From Halichondria panicea (taxonomy: Eukaryota; Porifera; Demospongiae; Suberitida; Halichondriidae), in assembly GCF_963675165.1 (NCBI RefSeq), contig NC_087391.1:1631001-1695000 (forward strand): a stretch of 64,000 nucleotides of DNA, read 5' to 3'. Positions within the stretch are counted from its first letter, which is position 1, and each line of letters opens with the position of its first letter. The translations under genes and the position numbers were made by a program. Positions 27,201 through 36,205 of this stretch are shown piece by piece. Under the pieces are notes generated by a model. The model was not told the origin of the DNA. It ran no database searches and saw only the letters and a list, made by a program, of their open reading frames with translations.

Positions 27201-30200
27201 GCTAAGTACTACAGGGTCATTAAGCATAGATTTAAATAATTTTAAGGGAGTACAAGTGCTGATTATAAGTTCACGATTTGCCATAATCCTGTTCCACAGT
27301 TCAATGGTCCTTGGGAAAAAGGAGTTATTATGGACCGATGTTCTGCATGATACTGGAGTCAGAGAAAGATTGTTAACATATCTTGTATTGTATGTTAATT
27401 GTCTCTTCTTAGGTGTGTCCTCATAGTAACCACATAATTTTGAATAAATGGTGCAGACTGGCCAATGCCCTTCTCTGACCCAGCGTTGGTAGTTCTGCTC
27501 TTTTCAAAAGTTCCAAATAGCTGATAGAGTAATCCCACTGTTTTAGGCAAACCTTTAATGCAAACTTCTGGACTTTTTCCATATCCTTGATAATGCATTT
27601 TAAGTGTGGGTTCCAAACAATTGAAGCATACTCTAGTTTTGGTCTAATGAAAGATTTGTATAATTTCAGCATAACAGAAGGGGGAGAATGAGTTGCGAAG
27701 TTTCTGTGTAGCAGTCCAACAAGTTTTCTCGATTTTTTACAAAGTGCCTTAGTGTGGGAATGCCAAGAAAGATCTGATGAAAATTGTATTCCTAGATATT
27801 TGAACGTCTCCACACGCTCCAGGGAAAAGCCATTGACTGAAAATGTGGGTGGCTCGATGGACCTACTTCTCTTGTTTGATATTAACATCACTTTACATTT
27901 TGATGCGTTGAATTGAAGGTGTTTGCCAGACATGAAAGCAGCAACACTGTTTATGTCTTCCTGAAGTGTATCGTAGTCTTTAATCGATTTAATGACTCTA
28001 TAAATAGCCATGTCATCTGCAAACATATTTAGATGGGTGTCACTTGAGACTACATCAGAGACATTATTAATGTACATGATAAAGAGCAATGGGCCTAAGA
28101 CTGATCCTTGAGGCACACCTGACATAGCATGGAGAGTGGTAGACGCTTGCCCATTCACAACTACAAATTGCTCTCTCTTCAATAGGTAACTTTTAAGCCA
28201 CTTCAAAAGGTAGCTGTTTATTTCAAGTAAGTGAAGAAGTCGAAGTAGTGGTAAATGTGGTACTGTATCAAATGCCTTACGTATGTCCAGAAAAACAACA
28301 GCAACCTCACTTTTGTTGTCAATAGCTTTGCTCCAATCATCCACAACTTGTATTAGTGCAGAGACAGTTGAGCGTGCACGCATAAATCCCCACTGCCTTG
28401 TTGAGATTGGGCAATGTTGTATCAGATGTTCCTCAAGTATTGACTTAACATGTTTCTCTAGGAGCTTGCTCGCTGAGGGTAAGATGGAAATGGGTCTATA
28501 ATTAGATAAAAGCTTTGCGTTACCACCCTTGGGGACTGGGACCACTCTTGCTCTTTTCCACTCTGAGGGAAATTCACCCGTACTGAGTGAGTGGTTGAAT
28601 ATATTCGCAAGTGGTAGTGAGACCGAGTTTGCCATTGATTTCAACATTCTGGGTGTTATATTGTCAGTGCCACATGACTTGTTTGCCTTCAATGATTTCA
28701 GGAGTATCTCCACTTTGTCCTCACTGCAGAGTAGCTCTTCGGGGCAATCAGAGGGCACTAGATCACCAATTAGGTCTTCCATATCACACGGTTGCAGAGC
28801 AGGATAACAATGGTTAAAGGTTGAATAAAAGTACTGATTTAGAGCTTCAGCCTTAGATTCAGCAGACTCTAGAGTTACCCCATTGGCTTGCAGAGTAGGG
28901 ACTGATTGCTCACTGTTGTTTATGACTTTAACAGTTTTCCAGAATATTTTGCTATCTTTTGAGCTGAGTTGGGCCATGTAATCTTTTTTACTCTTACGTA
29001 ACAAGGAAAGGGTTTGATTCCTCTGGTTTTTGTATTTCCTCATGTCAGTGGGAGCTTGGGTTGCGTAACTGTCATTGGACCTTTTGCATGCATGCATGTG
29101 TATATAAGAGAAATGGCATGCAACTTTATACTCCACAAGAAATTCATAGGTCTATATTTAGCAATACTGCACCCATGCAACGCGGTTGAACTTTGACCCT
29201 ATATATCTACATTAGCCACGTGCGGTTCGATGGGTTTAGATAGATGAAGAAGCACCCTCGTGGTACCGTCAGTGTTTCCCCACGGTTTTAGTCAAGACTT
29301 ATTTCCAACGTGGAAGGTATGTAAATATCCACGAGCAGTTCTTAGTTTTGGTAAACACTTCTTTTGCTTCACGACGGTTATTTACAAGTGATTTTACCGT
29401 CATGGAGGTCAGTTATGTGGTCTTTGAAGTGTATACCGTATTACTAGAATGTTTTGCGAGCATCAAACATTATTTTGCGAACTTTGCAATGGTTGATCAA
29501 TTCACAACATTAAAATTCACCAAAAACCTAAATTAGTACTGGTAAATACACACGATCCTTGCCAAAACGCAATAATTAGATCGCAAAGGGTCAACTTTTC
29601 ATTACAGCTAGCTATAGACTATATAATTATATATATACTCCACATGTAAGCTATCCCACTTCATAAAAATTGGAGAAGAGTTATATGCAGGGAGGGAAAT
29701 TGAGTGGGTGAATTCAAAAAATACAAAAGTATTTCTCAAGCAGCTTGAGTTGCAGTGAATGCAATGGTATAACCCCCGCCAATAACCATGCAGTATCAAT
29801 CTATTGGCATGTCCAGTCTTTTCACTGGGTATACATATGCTTAGATGCATTCCCTCTCTTGATTGTCACAATTGTTATCAGAAAAAAATTTATATATCTT
29901 CCCATTTTTGCCATTATATACAGGAACGACACAACTAAGACTGGCCATGACCTTGGTGCCCCTCAACAACGCACTGTTAATTCCGAGAGAGAAAGAACCT
30001 TGTCTGCTACAGCAGTGAACGTTGTCAGGGTGCTCATGCATGCTTCTTTCCTCTGGGCTGCCTGCCACGACCAACAGTTGGAGCTTATTGTTGAAGTGGT
30101 CAAGGGTGTCAGGCCACAGGACCTAGCAGAGTTCTTCTGGTTCCATCTAGTGAAGGACTTGGAGTGTATGCAACGTAGCACTGGAAGGGGGATGGATGAG

Positions 30201-32334
30201 TGTGTCATGATCATGCATCTGGTGCTGAAAGAGATACTAGGAACCAATCCTTCAATTTGTAAGTATACAGAGCTGAAGTAATAGATCTGTTTGTTCAATG
30301 TATTTGATCTACAGCCTGTGGGAACTCGAACCAACTACAAAATAAGACTGCACGCAAAGAGTGGGAGCGGCAGTTCAATATAACCTATATTGAACCAGTT
30401 CTCAACCAGCTTGAAGTAGCTATGGCCAAAGCACTGGATCTTGTAGCTAATGACGATCAACAAGGTTTGGCTCTTTACATTGTGTATGACCTTTATACTC
30501 ACTGCGTCCATCTCAGATCAAGATCGTCTGTTCTACTTGGCCTATGAGAAGGTCAAGGTGGTTGATGAAAAAAAGTTAGAGGTACATCTCTGGAGTTACA
30601 GACCACAAATTTGCCTGGAACATCTTAAAAACGCTGTACAAGCTGGGAATGAGTGCAAAATTCTAGACACATTCCTTCAAAATGTGAGTTTGCATTCATC
30701 ACCAATCGCATGATTTGTTTGTTTTCTTTTGTAGGAACCAAGCCTACGAGCTACTCAATACATCCCAGACATTGTAAGACTCCAGCAGTTTATGTTTGAG
30801 ACATTTGATAGACGCTTGGACAAGAGCAAAGCAGAGACTATGACTATCAGAGAATTCCTTAAGGAAGTGAAAGATACAAGGAATGGTGTGTGATTAGTAT
30901 GTGAGTCATATAGCAAGTGGTTATATGTATGCATGGTCTTCTTCTACTCAGAAAACACCAAAAACGAGTGCCAGGAAATGATAGAGAATCTGAAGAAAGC
31001 ATGGACTCTAGTAGGACAGAAGCTCAAGAACCACAGTAAGCTGCGTGTATACACTGCCTGAAGTGTTTCAGGCATGCATGTGTTCTTCAACAGACCGACT
31101 GCCAGTAGAGGAGGAGTATTTGATAACGGAGATCAACGATAAAACACCACTGGTCTACTTGATCCCCACTACCATGAGGGAAGGGCGCTGTACCACGGCA
31201 CTTGTTGACTATCTTGTCCTCACACACAACGATTTCATTGAAAAGTGCAGGGGGATCGTGAGTCAGGGGTCAGAGTCTTCTGCTTCGGCAGTGTGGAAAG
31301 AGCACAAGGTCCCCATCACTCATGTGCATCGCTGCCATTTGCTGGAGTATGAGCAGCATCTACAGTCCATCATCCTCTCTCACTGTCACTACTCACTTAC
31401 CGTGGGGAGTGGTCAAAACATCAAGTACGACCTCCCTGCTCTTGAGAAACACATCCTCAACAGATTTATTTATGGCAAACCAGCTGTTCTTCTGGACATT
31501 CATTGCGTAGCTTATCGTAAGGACATCTACAATGCAGAGACTTTCCAGGAGATACGACGCAAAGTTAAACCCCAGGTAAATTATATCTGAGTGTGTCATT
31601 TGCTTGGTGTAAAATTTGTTGTCCACAAAGTAAATTTAAATACAAATGTACATAACTTTAGGACGATGTTTTTGTTTATCCACTACAGATACGACTTCGC
31701 CAACGTATTCAGCAAGACATAATAACTGATCTGCGAACTCCTGACAAACTGAAAGAATCACTGGATGTGGTAGACATTGTCCTTGGGCTGCTTTCATCAG
31801 GAGGGGCCAGCGATGATGTTAGGTTGGAAAAGTACATCTTGTCTAGAAAAATGGGCAAGAAGCCATTTAGTGCCAAAGTGAGTAACAGAGATATGTATCT
31901 ACTTTGCTTGAAGCTTCTGATTTACACCCCCAGGCTAAAGAGCACTGCACGCTTGGTCATATACTCTCCCTGTGGGAGACAATCTCTGTGGAATTGGCCA
32001 GGCAGCTGTGGCATACTGGGCAGGAACCGTTCGAGGGAATTCCTGAAGGGTATTCTATTGACCTGTCAACTGATCAGTTGAACGACCTGAATAAGTGCCT
32101 GAGGACCTTTGACCTGGCGCTTTTGCTAGGCAGTTTGTTTGAGTTCATTGAGGTCCACGTCAAGCACATAACTATCGACGAGGAGAATTTCGCGTAAATT
32201 TTAATTGCTGACAGTATTTTTCAAGTTTGCACTAAACGTATACTTGCCAATGTATAATTATATGCAGGTGCATCTGCATTAACGATTGTAATGAATATCT
32301 ACCATTAATAAATTATTGTTGAAATGTTTATTTC

Positions 32335-32371
<37 letters not shown>

Positions 32372-32520
32372 TGGTCGAATCTCTCGTACTCTACTGGGAC
32401 ATGACGGAACAGAGCCCAATTGACCTTGATCGCCTAGATGAGTTTCCTGAAAGTATTACAGTACCCCAGGCTGTGGCCATGTGGAAGCATGTCGCTGAAT
32501 ACAAGGAAAATAGACAGTGA
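4095..32520 (+). CDS. RNF213-like: RNF213/mysterin-like giant AAA+ ubiquitin ligase (5' partial, 63 exons seen)
   Basis: The visible protein is about 4,597 residues (human RNF213 is about 5,200), starting inside the N-terminal region and ending at TGA 32,518-32,520. I joined 63 exons using GT-AG borders; every junction keeps phase and the total coding length is a multiple of three. RNF213 is a cytosolic dynein-like AAA+ machine with ubiquitin ligase activity, linked in vertebrates to lipid droplets, antimicrobial ubiquitylation and vessel disease. Order here: helical N-arm, UBA-like insertion, AAA1-AAA4 and later AAA-like regions, acidic linker, E3 shell, RZ finger, C-terminal domain. The RING finger is missing. 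No stops or frameshifts were seen, so it looks functional. The start codon and promoter are outside the window. The modules are listed separately below. Confidence 0.93.
4891..5627 (+). mobile_element. Intron 3, almost entirely a MITE of the TACCTTAATG family
   Basis: The donor is at 4,891. A MITE begins 18 bp later (TACCTTAATGTTACTATTAT at 4,909) and its other end (TACTACCCGTCTATAATA...) runs to about 5,618; the acceptor AG is 5,626-5,627. Inside are two direct copies of a GCGGCTACTAAATGTTTCAT segment (near 5,157 and 5,399), apparently a secondary insertion. The right repeat contains TACTAAC, a perfect branch-point consensus, at the position where the intact family copy at 55,098-55,426 has TAGTAAC on the same strand. 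The element therefore seems to supply the branch site of this intron. Confidence 0.7.
7360..8238 (+). mobile_element. Intron 7 with two MITE insertions
   Basis: The intron holds a truncated copy of the CAAGGGCGTATAAAA family (about 7,592-7,700, compare the complete copy at 57,478-57,690) and a complete 201-bp MITE at 7,894-8,094. The latter starts TACTGTATAGCGGGTAATTT and ends ACTTACCCGCTATACGGTA. A related MITE sits at 26,681-26,890. No coding exon is seen in the remainder. Confidence 0.65.
8239..9729 (+). CDS. RNF213-like: RNF213-like exons 8-10: arm end plus two UBA-like modules
   Basis: Exons 8,239-9,130; 9,272-9,551; 9,608-9,729. Exon 8 begins with the conserved arm (LHSATRIAELYLDLQKAG; YELNYFTTIQLLQLRKELG). 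Then comes a segment that vertebrate RNF213 lacks, residues about 800-1,060 of the visible product. It contains a UBA-like helix set around 842-890 (HQQEAYAHCVDFFGYSKRHV...), an acidic Asp/Glu linker, and a clearer UBA domain around 965-1,003 (HPGVQELVKAGYEPQDC, then AIEQSLGDMQEAMKLL). UBA domains bind ubiquitin, so this variant may read ubiquitin marks. The UBA assignment is from motif shape only. Confidence 0.8.
9217..9265 (+). repeat. (CA)n microsatellite just before a splice acceptor
   Basis: An uninterrupted CA repeat of about 48 bp fills the 3' part of intron 8. It is followed by CTTGCAG and exon 9, so repeat length is likely to vary right at the polypyrimidine tract. A second CA repeat has the same position before the last exon (32,339-32,368). 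Confidence 0.85.
9785..12614 (+). CDS. RNF213-like: RNF213-like exons 11-20: AAA1-AAA2 region
   Basis: Exons 9,785-9,862; 9,926-10,032; 10,149-10,287; 10,669-10,885; 10,934-11,156; 11,211-11,342; 11,412-11,514; 11,578-11,743; 11,818-11,989; 12,478-12,614. Diagnostic blocks include GHPNLLV, LPLPTQEEVLLC, and the AAA2 P-loop SSTRSGMGKSLYVKK at about residue 1,262. Later blocks are LDTFSYQGGSVEG, DPSWAEIHYFAKFLDIQL and GFVVKFMIRMS, all recognisable from vertebrate RNF213. The P-loop keeps GKS but has the RNF213-type unusual lead sequence. In human RNF213 the AAA2 site binds ATP without being the main hydrolytic module. Intron 13 (10,288-10,668) shows no recognised feature. Confidence 0.88.
11990..12477 (+). 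mobile_element. Intron 19 with a truncated TAGCCTCGAT-family end
   Basis: Around 12,045-12,160 lies one end of the transposon family seen at 2,627 and 41,658, in the opposite orientation. A CCCC...GGGG hairpin is followed by GGCGCATGCGCA, then ACCAGGCC and the terminal GGGATCGAGGCTAG. The other end is missing. The rest of the intron is AT-rich with no other feature noted. Confidence 0.55.
12885..14364 (+). CDS. RNF213-like: RNF213-like exons 21-27: AAA3 module (canonical ATPase)
   Basis: Exons 12,885-13,202; 13,256-13,373; 13,430-13,662; 13,714-13,790; 13,850-13,983; 14,039-14,137; 14,215-14,364. Exon 22 carries Walker A, IPVVIMGETGCGKTRLI (about residue 1,675), nearly identical to the vertebrate protein. 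Exon 23 carries Walker B, VVFFDEANTTDSI (about 1,740), and ends in the sensor-like AACNPYRK. Exon 25 has PLRQLVYRV and exon 27 ECSFVSLRDVERAM. All residues needed for ATP binding and hydrolysis are present. This is one of the two catalytic ATPase modules of the RNF213 ring. Confidence 0.93.
14435..16431 (+). CDS. RNF213-like: RNF213-like exons 28-33: AAA4 module (canonical ATPase)
   Basis: Exons 14,435-14,631; 14,854-15,076; 15,431-15,661; 15,753-16,027; 16,091-16,283; 16,349-16,431. Exon 29 has ALRENVFMMAICIELRIPL then Walker A FLVGKPGSSKSLAKS (about residue 2,044). Exon 30 has Walker B VVVLDEVGLAEDSPSLPL (about 2,115). Exon 31 has FIGISNWALDPAKMNRG and FFGLRDFY, the most conserved blocks in the family. 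The donor of exon 32 (GTTCTG, 16,284) is weak but phase-consistent. AAA4 is the second active ATPase of RNF213. Residues needed for catalysis are intact. Confidence 0.93.
16530..17818 (+). CDS. RNF213-like: RNF213-like exons 34-37: post-AAA4 ring region
   Basis: Exons 16,530-16,686; 16,860-17,053; 17,396-17,560; 17,614-17,818. Conserved blocks are ENRYLLFLTENYAALDIL, FGSSFPKDKGYTQVCRNINQIKICMETG (across the exon 34/35 junction), LLNLENLYESLYDVLNQYY, YVDLGLQTHRVKCRVHPNFK, and PLINRLEKHFVL then FIGYQKD. These correspond to the AAA5-like part of the ring, where RNF213 has no canonical P-loop, and none is seen here. Confidence 0.9.
19722..19890. mobile_element. 169-bp Tc1/pogo-like MITE
   Basis: Left end TACAGTGGAACCCCTCT, right end AGAGGTTCCACTGTA; inner segments GGCCTTTGTTGAGAGG and CCTTTATTCAGAGG are also related. 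The TACAGT-type ends and TA border are typical of Tc1/mariner-pogo MITEs. Confidence 0.6.
19936..20645. mobile_element. 710-bp MITE, TACCGTACCCTCGCG family, copy 1
   Basis: Begins TACCGTACCCTCGCGAAAAT and ends TTCGCAAGGGTACGGTA, an inverted repeat of about 27 bp. A second full copy is at 38,238-38,958, and an inverted, interrupted partial copy lies at about 41,302-41,657 plus 44,758-44,838. The interior is not coding. Its inner sequence recurs next to the IS630-type transposase remnant near 41 kb, suggesting that this transposase family once mobilised it. Confidence 0.7.
20975..22503 (+). CDS. RNF213-like: RNF213-like exons 38-40, with long acidic linker
   Basis: Exons 20,975-21,166; 21,221-21,348; 21,407-22,503. 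Exons 38-39 have SWYFKHQYHTSIGEFLQYE and VTTHCRLMT. Exon 40 opens with the conserved FLVIVQCDSGHLNSDLIACA, then VGFQGDPWISVHIDDLR and ISQLFIGQL. Then follows a low-complexity acidic, Ser/Pro-rich linker (about residues 2,810-3,003) before RLLGCVQAAVSLLKDTL. Vertebrate RNF213 has a linker at the same place, but roughly a third as long. The linker is probably disordered. Confidence 0.9.
22560..25759 (+). CDS. RNF213-like: RNF213-like exons 41-51: E3 shell region lacking the RING finger
   Basis: Exons 22,560-22,982; 23,045-23,226; 23,292-23,501; 23,642-23,871; 23,929-24,034; 24,107-24,435; 24,498-24,609; 24,707-25,111; 25,161-25,277; 25,341-25,436; 25,499-25,759. Shell blocks are clear: FPFSWFVRDM, NCNRFFIEVVSSLCF, FSPYNDEQQDETPTIRSF, ESVAGVRLSL, ISPELLQVLRLLLANQQ. 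In vertebrates a C3HC4 RING lies about 20 residues before the NxFF...VST.CF block. Here that place (residues about 3,434-3,470) has a Lys-rich helical segment with no Cys/His zinc pattern, and the adjacent introns are 57 and 72 bp. Ligase activity would depend on the RZ finger. Confidence 0.9.
25823..26170 (+). CDS. RNF213-like: RNF213-like exons 52-54: RZ zinc finger
   Basis: Exons 25,823-25,892; 25,953-25,987; 26,073-26,170 (visible residues about 3,875-3,942). After the conserved AYLPTMPEDML comes the RZ finger ECPNGHPYLVGECGRP, then TCRECGASIGGTSHKL. The RZ finger is shared by RNF213 and ZNFX1. In RNF213 the Cys of GECGRP and the nearby His are needed for ubiquitin transfer; both are present. 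Zinc-ligand Cys/His spacing is intact. The 35-bp exon 53 is very small but its phase and splice sites are sound. Confidence 0.93.
26681..26890. mobile_element. 210-bp MITE (TACCGTATAGCGGG ends)
   Basis: Starts TACCGTATAGCGGGTAATTT and ends AAATTACCCGCTATACGGTA, a perfect 20-bp inverted repeat, with further pairing of AAAATATTCGTGG segments inside. Same family as 7,894-8,094. Confidence 0.75.
27068..29136 (-). mobile_element. 5'-truncated CR1/Jockey-like non-LTR retrotransposon
   Basis: A 571-codon minus-strand ORF (29,136 to 27,421) encodes a reverse transcriptase. It shows VVFLDIRKAFDTVPH, a MSGVPQGSVLGPLLFIMYIN block and the catalytic FADDMAIY box. The endonuclease domain and 5' end are missing; element homology seems to begin near 29,085. 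At 27,421 the frame stops early, but the usual C-terminal tail (FFPRTIELWN) resumes in another frame and runs to about 27,196, so there is a 1-nt frameshift near 27,435. A 22-nt poly-A tail on the minus strand ends the copy near 27,068. It sits antisense in intron 54 of the RNF213-like gene and is a dead copy. Confidence 0.85.
29924..32520 (+). CDS. RNF213-like: RNF213-like exons 55-63: C-terminal domain and stop
   Basis: Exons 29,924-30,258; 30,315-30,464; 30,517-30,683; 30,735-30,885; 30,952-31,035; 31,094-31,575; 31,689-31,877; 31,934-32,193; 32,370-32,520. Exon 55 opens NDTTKTGHDLG, the family block right after the RZ finger, and continues MHLVLKEIL. Later blocks: TPLVYLIPTTMREGRCTTALVDYLVLTHND, HLLEYEQHLQSIILSHCHYSL, VDIVLGLLSSGG, HTLGHILSLWET-like text in exon 62, and PQAVAMWKHVAEY before TGA. 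This is the C-terminal carbohydrate-binding-like and helical region of RNF213. A possible 3'-UTR intron follows (acceptor CTCCTACAG near 32,658). Confidence 0.92.
32339..32368 (+). repeat. (CA)n microsatellite forming the last splice acceptor
   Basis: A CA repeat of about 30 bp ends ...CACACAG and the last coding exon starts at 32,370. The repeat itself therefore provides the acceptor AG context, with no separate pyrimidine tract. Confidence 0.8.
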
Positions 32521-33340
32521 CACTGAAGTGAGAAATTTGTAGTTATTATAATTATAGCAGTCAATTGTTATGTTACTATACATTCGTAGTTTTTTTGTGA
32601 TTAATTATTTATTTGAAATTAAAGTCAATTGCAATATCAAATTTTTCTTCTCCTACAGGAGATCCGAGGCTATAGCATCAATGTTTGATGCATGATATTG
32701 TGCATTTAATTTACTTCACAGTATTAATTATAGTTGGTGGTTAGTTTGCAGTGGCATAGGCAGAGGGGGGCTCACGGGGCAAGACCCCCCTCCCCCCCTT
32801 TTGTGCAACTCCAACTGAATCGATAATCACTAGTGCATGGTGATGCTATATAGTGATCTATTTCTGCACTGCTAGTTACTAGAATGATGTCATTCAATGG
32901 AAATGTGGGCAGGGCTATCTAATTATATGCGCATGCTGGCTGAGAAAAGTGCATGATGACCTTTAATAGAGGAGGAATACCAGTGTCAAAAGGTCACTGA
33001 TCAATAGCTTCCCAATATCCCGGCTATAGGCCACTTATAATTATAACCTAATAGGCATCTCATGCACCTATTTTAAAATGTTATAAGGCAATTCATTTTT
33101 GCTGTTTTCAAGTGTTTGCAATCCTCCACGAAATTGTTTCACGAATGTAGTTAGTTACCGAGTAATTGCCATATACCGTATAGTACGTGCAAATTTATAT
33201 AATTCTATACGAAAGTTAAGCTTCAGTTTTTTTGTCTGCGTTTTCATAAAAAGCTCTGCAGTGCTAAACGCGTTTTGTTTGAGTATTGGAGTACCGTACG
33301 TATTACTAATCGTGTGAAAACCTTTCATATCATAAAACCA
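32521..33340. other. 3' flank of the RNF213-like gene; TE scraps
   Basis: Probable 3' UTR and termination region (AATTAAA near 32,617). Then a fragment beginning CAGTGGCATAGGCAGAGGGG (32,747, related to the CAGTGGCGTAGCC elements) and a fragment with AGAGGAGGAATACCAG near 32,968, related to the CAGAGGAGG MITEs. No coding ORF is supported. Confidence 0.45.
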
Positions 33341-33660
33341 AGAGTTTATGATAGAGAGAGAGTATCGAACGTAGGCATACTGTACATCAGATGTATGCGG
33401 AGAGTAACGTGACTTCCTGTATCTGTCACAAGCTTGGAATTTGCACACTGACCAATCCAGTGTGGGTGATGTAATCTATCAAGAAAGTAGATTACATCAC
33501 CCACACTTGGATGGGTTGATAGATTACATCACCCACGCTTGGATTGGTCAGTGTGCAAATTCCAAGCTTGTGACAGATACAGGAAGTCATGTTACTCTCC
33601 GCATACATCTGATACACAGTATGCCTACGTTCGATACTCTCTCCTCTATCATAAACTCTT
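33341..33660. repeat. Large palindrome, arms ~140 bp
   Basis: AGAGTTTATGATAGAG at the left pairs with CTCTATCATAAACTCT at the right, and pairing continues through arms 33,341-33,480 and 33,516-33,660 with very few mismatches. The centre holds a partial extra copy of the GTAGATTACATCACCCAC segment. The length and near identity suggest a recent inverted duplication or a hairpin-type MITE. No target duplication was found. Confidence 0.8.
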
Positions 33661-35081
33661 GATAAAACTAACTTTTGCGTTCTAGCAAGAATCATGATAT
33701 CATACAAGCTGTAATACCAGTATATAGGATTTTAATTTTGCAAAGTGACCAACACTCGCAAAATTTACTTGTTTGACGCTCGATAATACGGTCTACAATA
33801 GACTGTGTTAATTGCTATTCTGGCTCTCTGAAGTAGTTATGGCCATGCACCTCGATGTACCGGCCATTTGGTTTGGCACGCATGGGTTGCTGGCTAGATA
33901 TTTATTGCATAAAACTCGCCCTGAAATGCGGCCACTCGCTATTCTGCATACTGGCCAGTACTGGCTGCCTCAAAGTATATCACATGCAGTAAAAACACCC
34001 CGGTGAAGGTCACCAATTTGAGTGGTGAGCTTCACCATTTTTCTACTTCACCAGTGTAAAAGACTGAAATTCTCACTATTGCTCTTTTTTCACTACCTAA
34101 ATAAACGGTGATCATCACCATTTTATTTACCATGTTGTTGGTGAATTGTAACAGTGATCCACAATAATGGTGATTATCACCTTATTAATACCATTTTATT
34201 GGTGAAGATCACTGGCAGTTCTTGTTAGCAACATACCCGGTTCACCAATAATATATTTACTAGTTCACATTCACCATTGTGGTTTGTACATTTGCTCGTA
34301 GCTGTACATTTGCTTGTAGCTGCATGTACATAATTATAAGATTCTAATATAATTTAATACCCCTAGCCTATATATAATTATAATAGCCCATGCATGCATG
34401 GTCCAAGGTCAACAAATGACAAAATTGATTATGGCCCCTTAGGCCTATATATATATATGATTATGTGCATGCATGCATATAAGAGTGGCAGTTTTCTGAC
34501 AACATTTGATTGTATATAGATGTCATATATATCAGGAGCACATTCTGTAATGTGCTCCTGCAGCAGTAGCTAGCCCTGTACTGTACACATGTACATGCAT
34601 GTCTATCTATAGTCAGTAATTATGTATAATTATTATACTATTATATTATTGCTGTATCCTATAGCTACAGGGGTGCACAATGACGAACCAAGTTGTCAAG
34701 AAGTTGTCAAGAAATTAAATTAGCATGCATGCATGCATACTTAGTACATTTCGTACCAACGTTAAACAAAGTCTGTTCTAAAATACAATAGAAAATGTAA
34801 CGTACGTACGTGTTATAATTATGTCCATGATTATGTCCAACAACAACTTGTTCATCAAAAATTAGCAGTATCGATTAGATTGAGCATTCACTGACAACTC
34901 TCACAGCCTCCTGCCCTTCAACAGGGGATTGTGAGCGTTAGCCAATAGCATCTTCTAAGTAGGGTCCTTTAGTACTTACTTCACTAGGTCAGTCCGACGT
35001 ACACCACTGAAATGCGTGTGCAGATTATGGCTAGAAAAAATTAATGGAGAGATTAATTCCTATACTTATACAGTATGTAAT
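33661..35081. other. AT-rich intergenic DNA with GGTGA/TCACC-rich patch
   Basis: A diverged piece of the element ending CTCTCGCTATTCCGG (33,800-33,990, compare 56,116-56,537) is followed by 33,998-34,280, where GGTGA and its complement TCACC recur many times in alternating orientation. A 12-bp hairpin (CAGGAGCACATT) lies at 34,532-34,559. No gene supported. Confidence 0.4.
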
Positions 35082-36205
35082 ATCAGGAGTACATGAATAG
35101 GAGTAAGCAACTACTATACAGCCCATACAAACGTGTTGTTATCTCACTGTGTCATGTCATGTCATCATACTACATGTGTAAAACGCCCACATCTCAAGTG
35201 GCCTACAACCACAATCAAAACAGTGTGGTTAATTACATGCATTGTGCAAGCACACTTGGTAGAATAGGTCCAGGTAGCTAGCTCTTGCACAAAATGAAGA
35301 AAAGCAAAGAAACATGAACACAGCAAAGCAACTGTGATAGAAGTTGCCAAAAAGCTTGCTAGCATTGGTGAGAAAATTAACTGAAGAAGTAGAGAAGCTA
35401 TACCACAACTAGAGATGTACCCTGAGAGAAAATAGGTTTTTAATCTAAGGAACAGGATGATGGCTTGGTGAAGCTTGCAGACCGCCTGTGCAATCAATAC
35501 AAACAATTTTACATCAAGTGTAGAGGCAAAGATGCATACTTAAATTTTCAAATTCAGTGGTACGATTTCCTACATTGCGTTGCATCTGGGGTAGAAATGA
35601 AGCTCTCAAAAGACTCACAAGTAATCGACTCAGACTATGAAGAAACTCCTGCTTTTAATCTCTTGTTATATACTGCTGTGTCTCTCAAGGTTGACGTTGT
35701 TTCCTCAGACACACAACTTGCTGCAAGTTGTGTGTCTGAGGAAACAATGTCAACCATTGCAAGTAAGAGATGGAGCAACTTTAGCAGCTTGTCACACCTC
35801 TAGTTTAGTTCTCTCTATACACGGTAACCCGGCACCACACACAATGCTAACTGAATTGCATTGCATCAAACATGTTATTCAGTAAAGATTAGTTACCAAT
35901 TTCATGGTGAACAGCCAATTCCGTCTTTTTCTAAGGTTAAGCATTCTCTAGATGATATTAGCTGAGTAGATCTAGATCTATGCTATTCTCTAAGTCTTGT
36001 ATATATATAGTTTCAGCCTAGCCTGCACATGCACTTGCACTCTTGTTGACAATTTCTGTGAGCCTACCATGCAGCCATACATGGTCATGTGTACACAAAG
36101 TAACCACAGTTTACACTACTACAAGTGTTTGTGACGTATTGAGATAATAACGAATTTATATGGTGTACATAGTAGTTGCTTACTCCTATTCATGTACTCC
36201 TGGTA
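35082..36205. mobile_element. 1.1-kb TIR element with internal perfect hairpin
   Basis: Left end TATCAGGAGTACATGAATAG mirrors the right end CTATTCATGTACTCCTGGTA; the paired ends extend about 38 bp. In the middle, 35,689-35,755 is a nearly perfect palindrome (TTGACGTTGTTTCCTCAGAC and its mirror with one mismatch). Short ORFs inside show no known domain. Probably non-autonomous. Confidence 0.65.

Larger units (their letters stand above)
26171..29923 (+). mobile_element. Intron 54 (3.75 kb): MITEs and an antisense retrotransposon
   Basis: Contents: a TIR element at about 26,290-26,515 (GAGTATGCAACTCC ... GGAGTTGCGTACTC), a MITE at 26,681-26,890, a poly-T run (27,068-27,089) that is the poly-A tail of an antisense non-LTR retrotransposon, that element to about 29,085, and a fragment ending near 29,590 of a Tc1-like repeat. 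The intron splits the RZ finger exon from the next coding exon, but coding phase is kept. Confidence 0.7.

Noticed and set aside
28283-28817. Plus-strand ORFs opposite the reverse transcriptase
   Set aside because: Antisense shadows of the non-LTR retrotransposon ORF.
35465-35803. 112-codon ORF inside the 35,082-36,205 element
   Set aside because: Runs through a perfect palindrome and matches no transposase motif; probably not coding.
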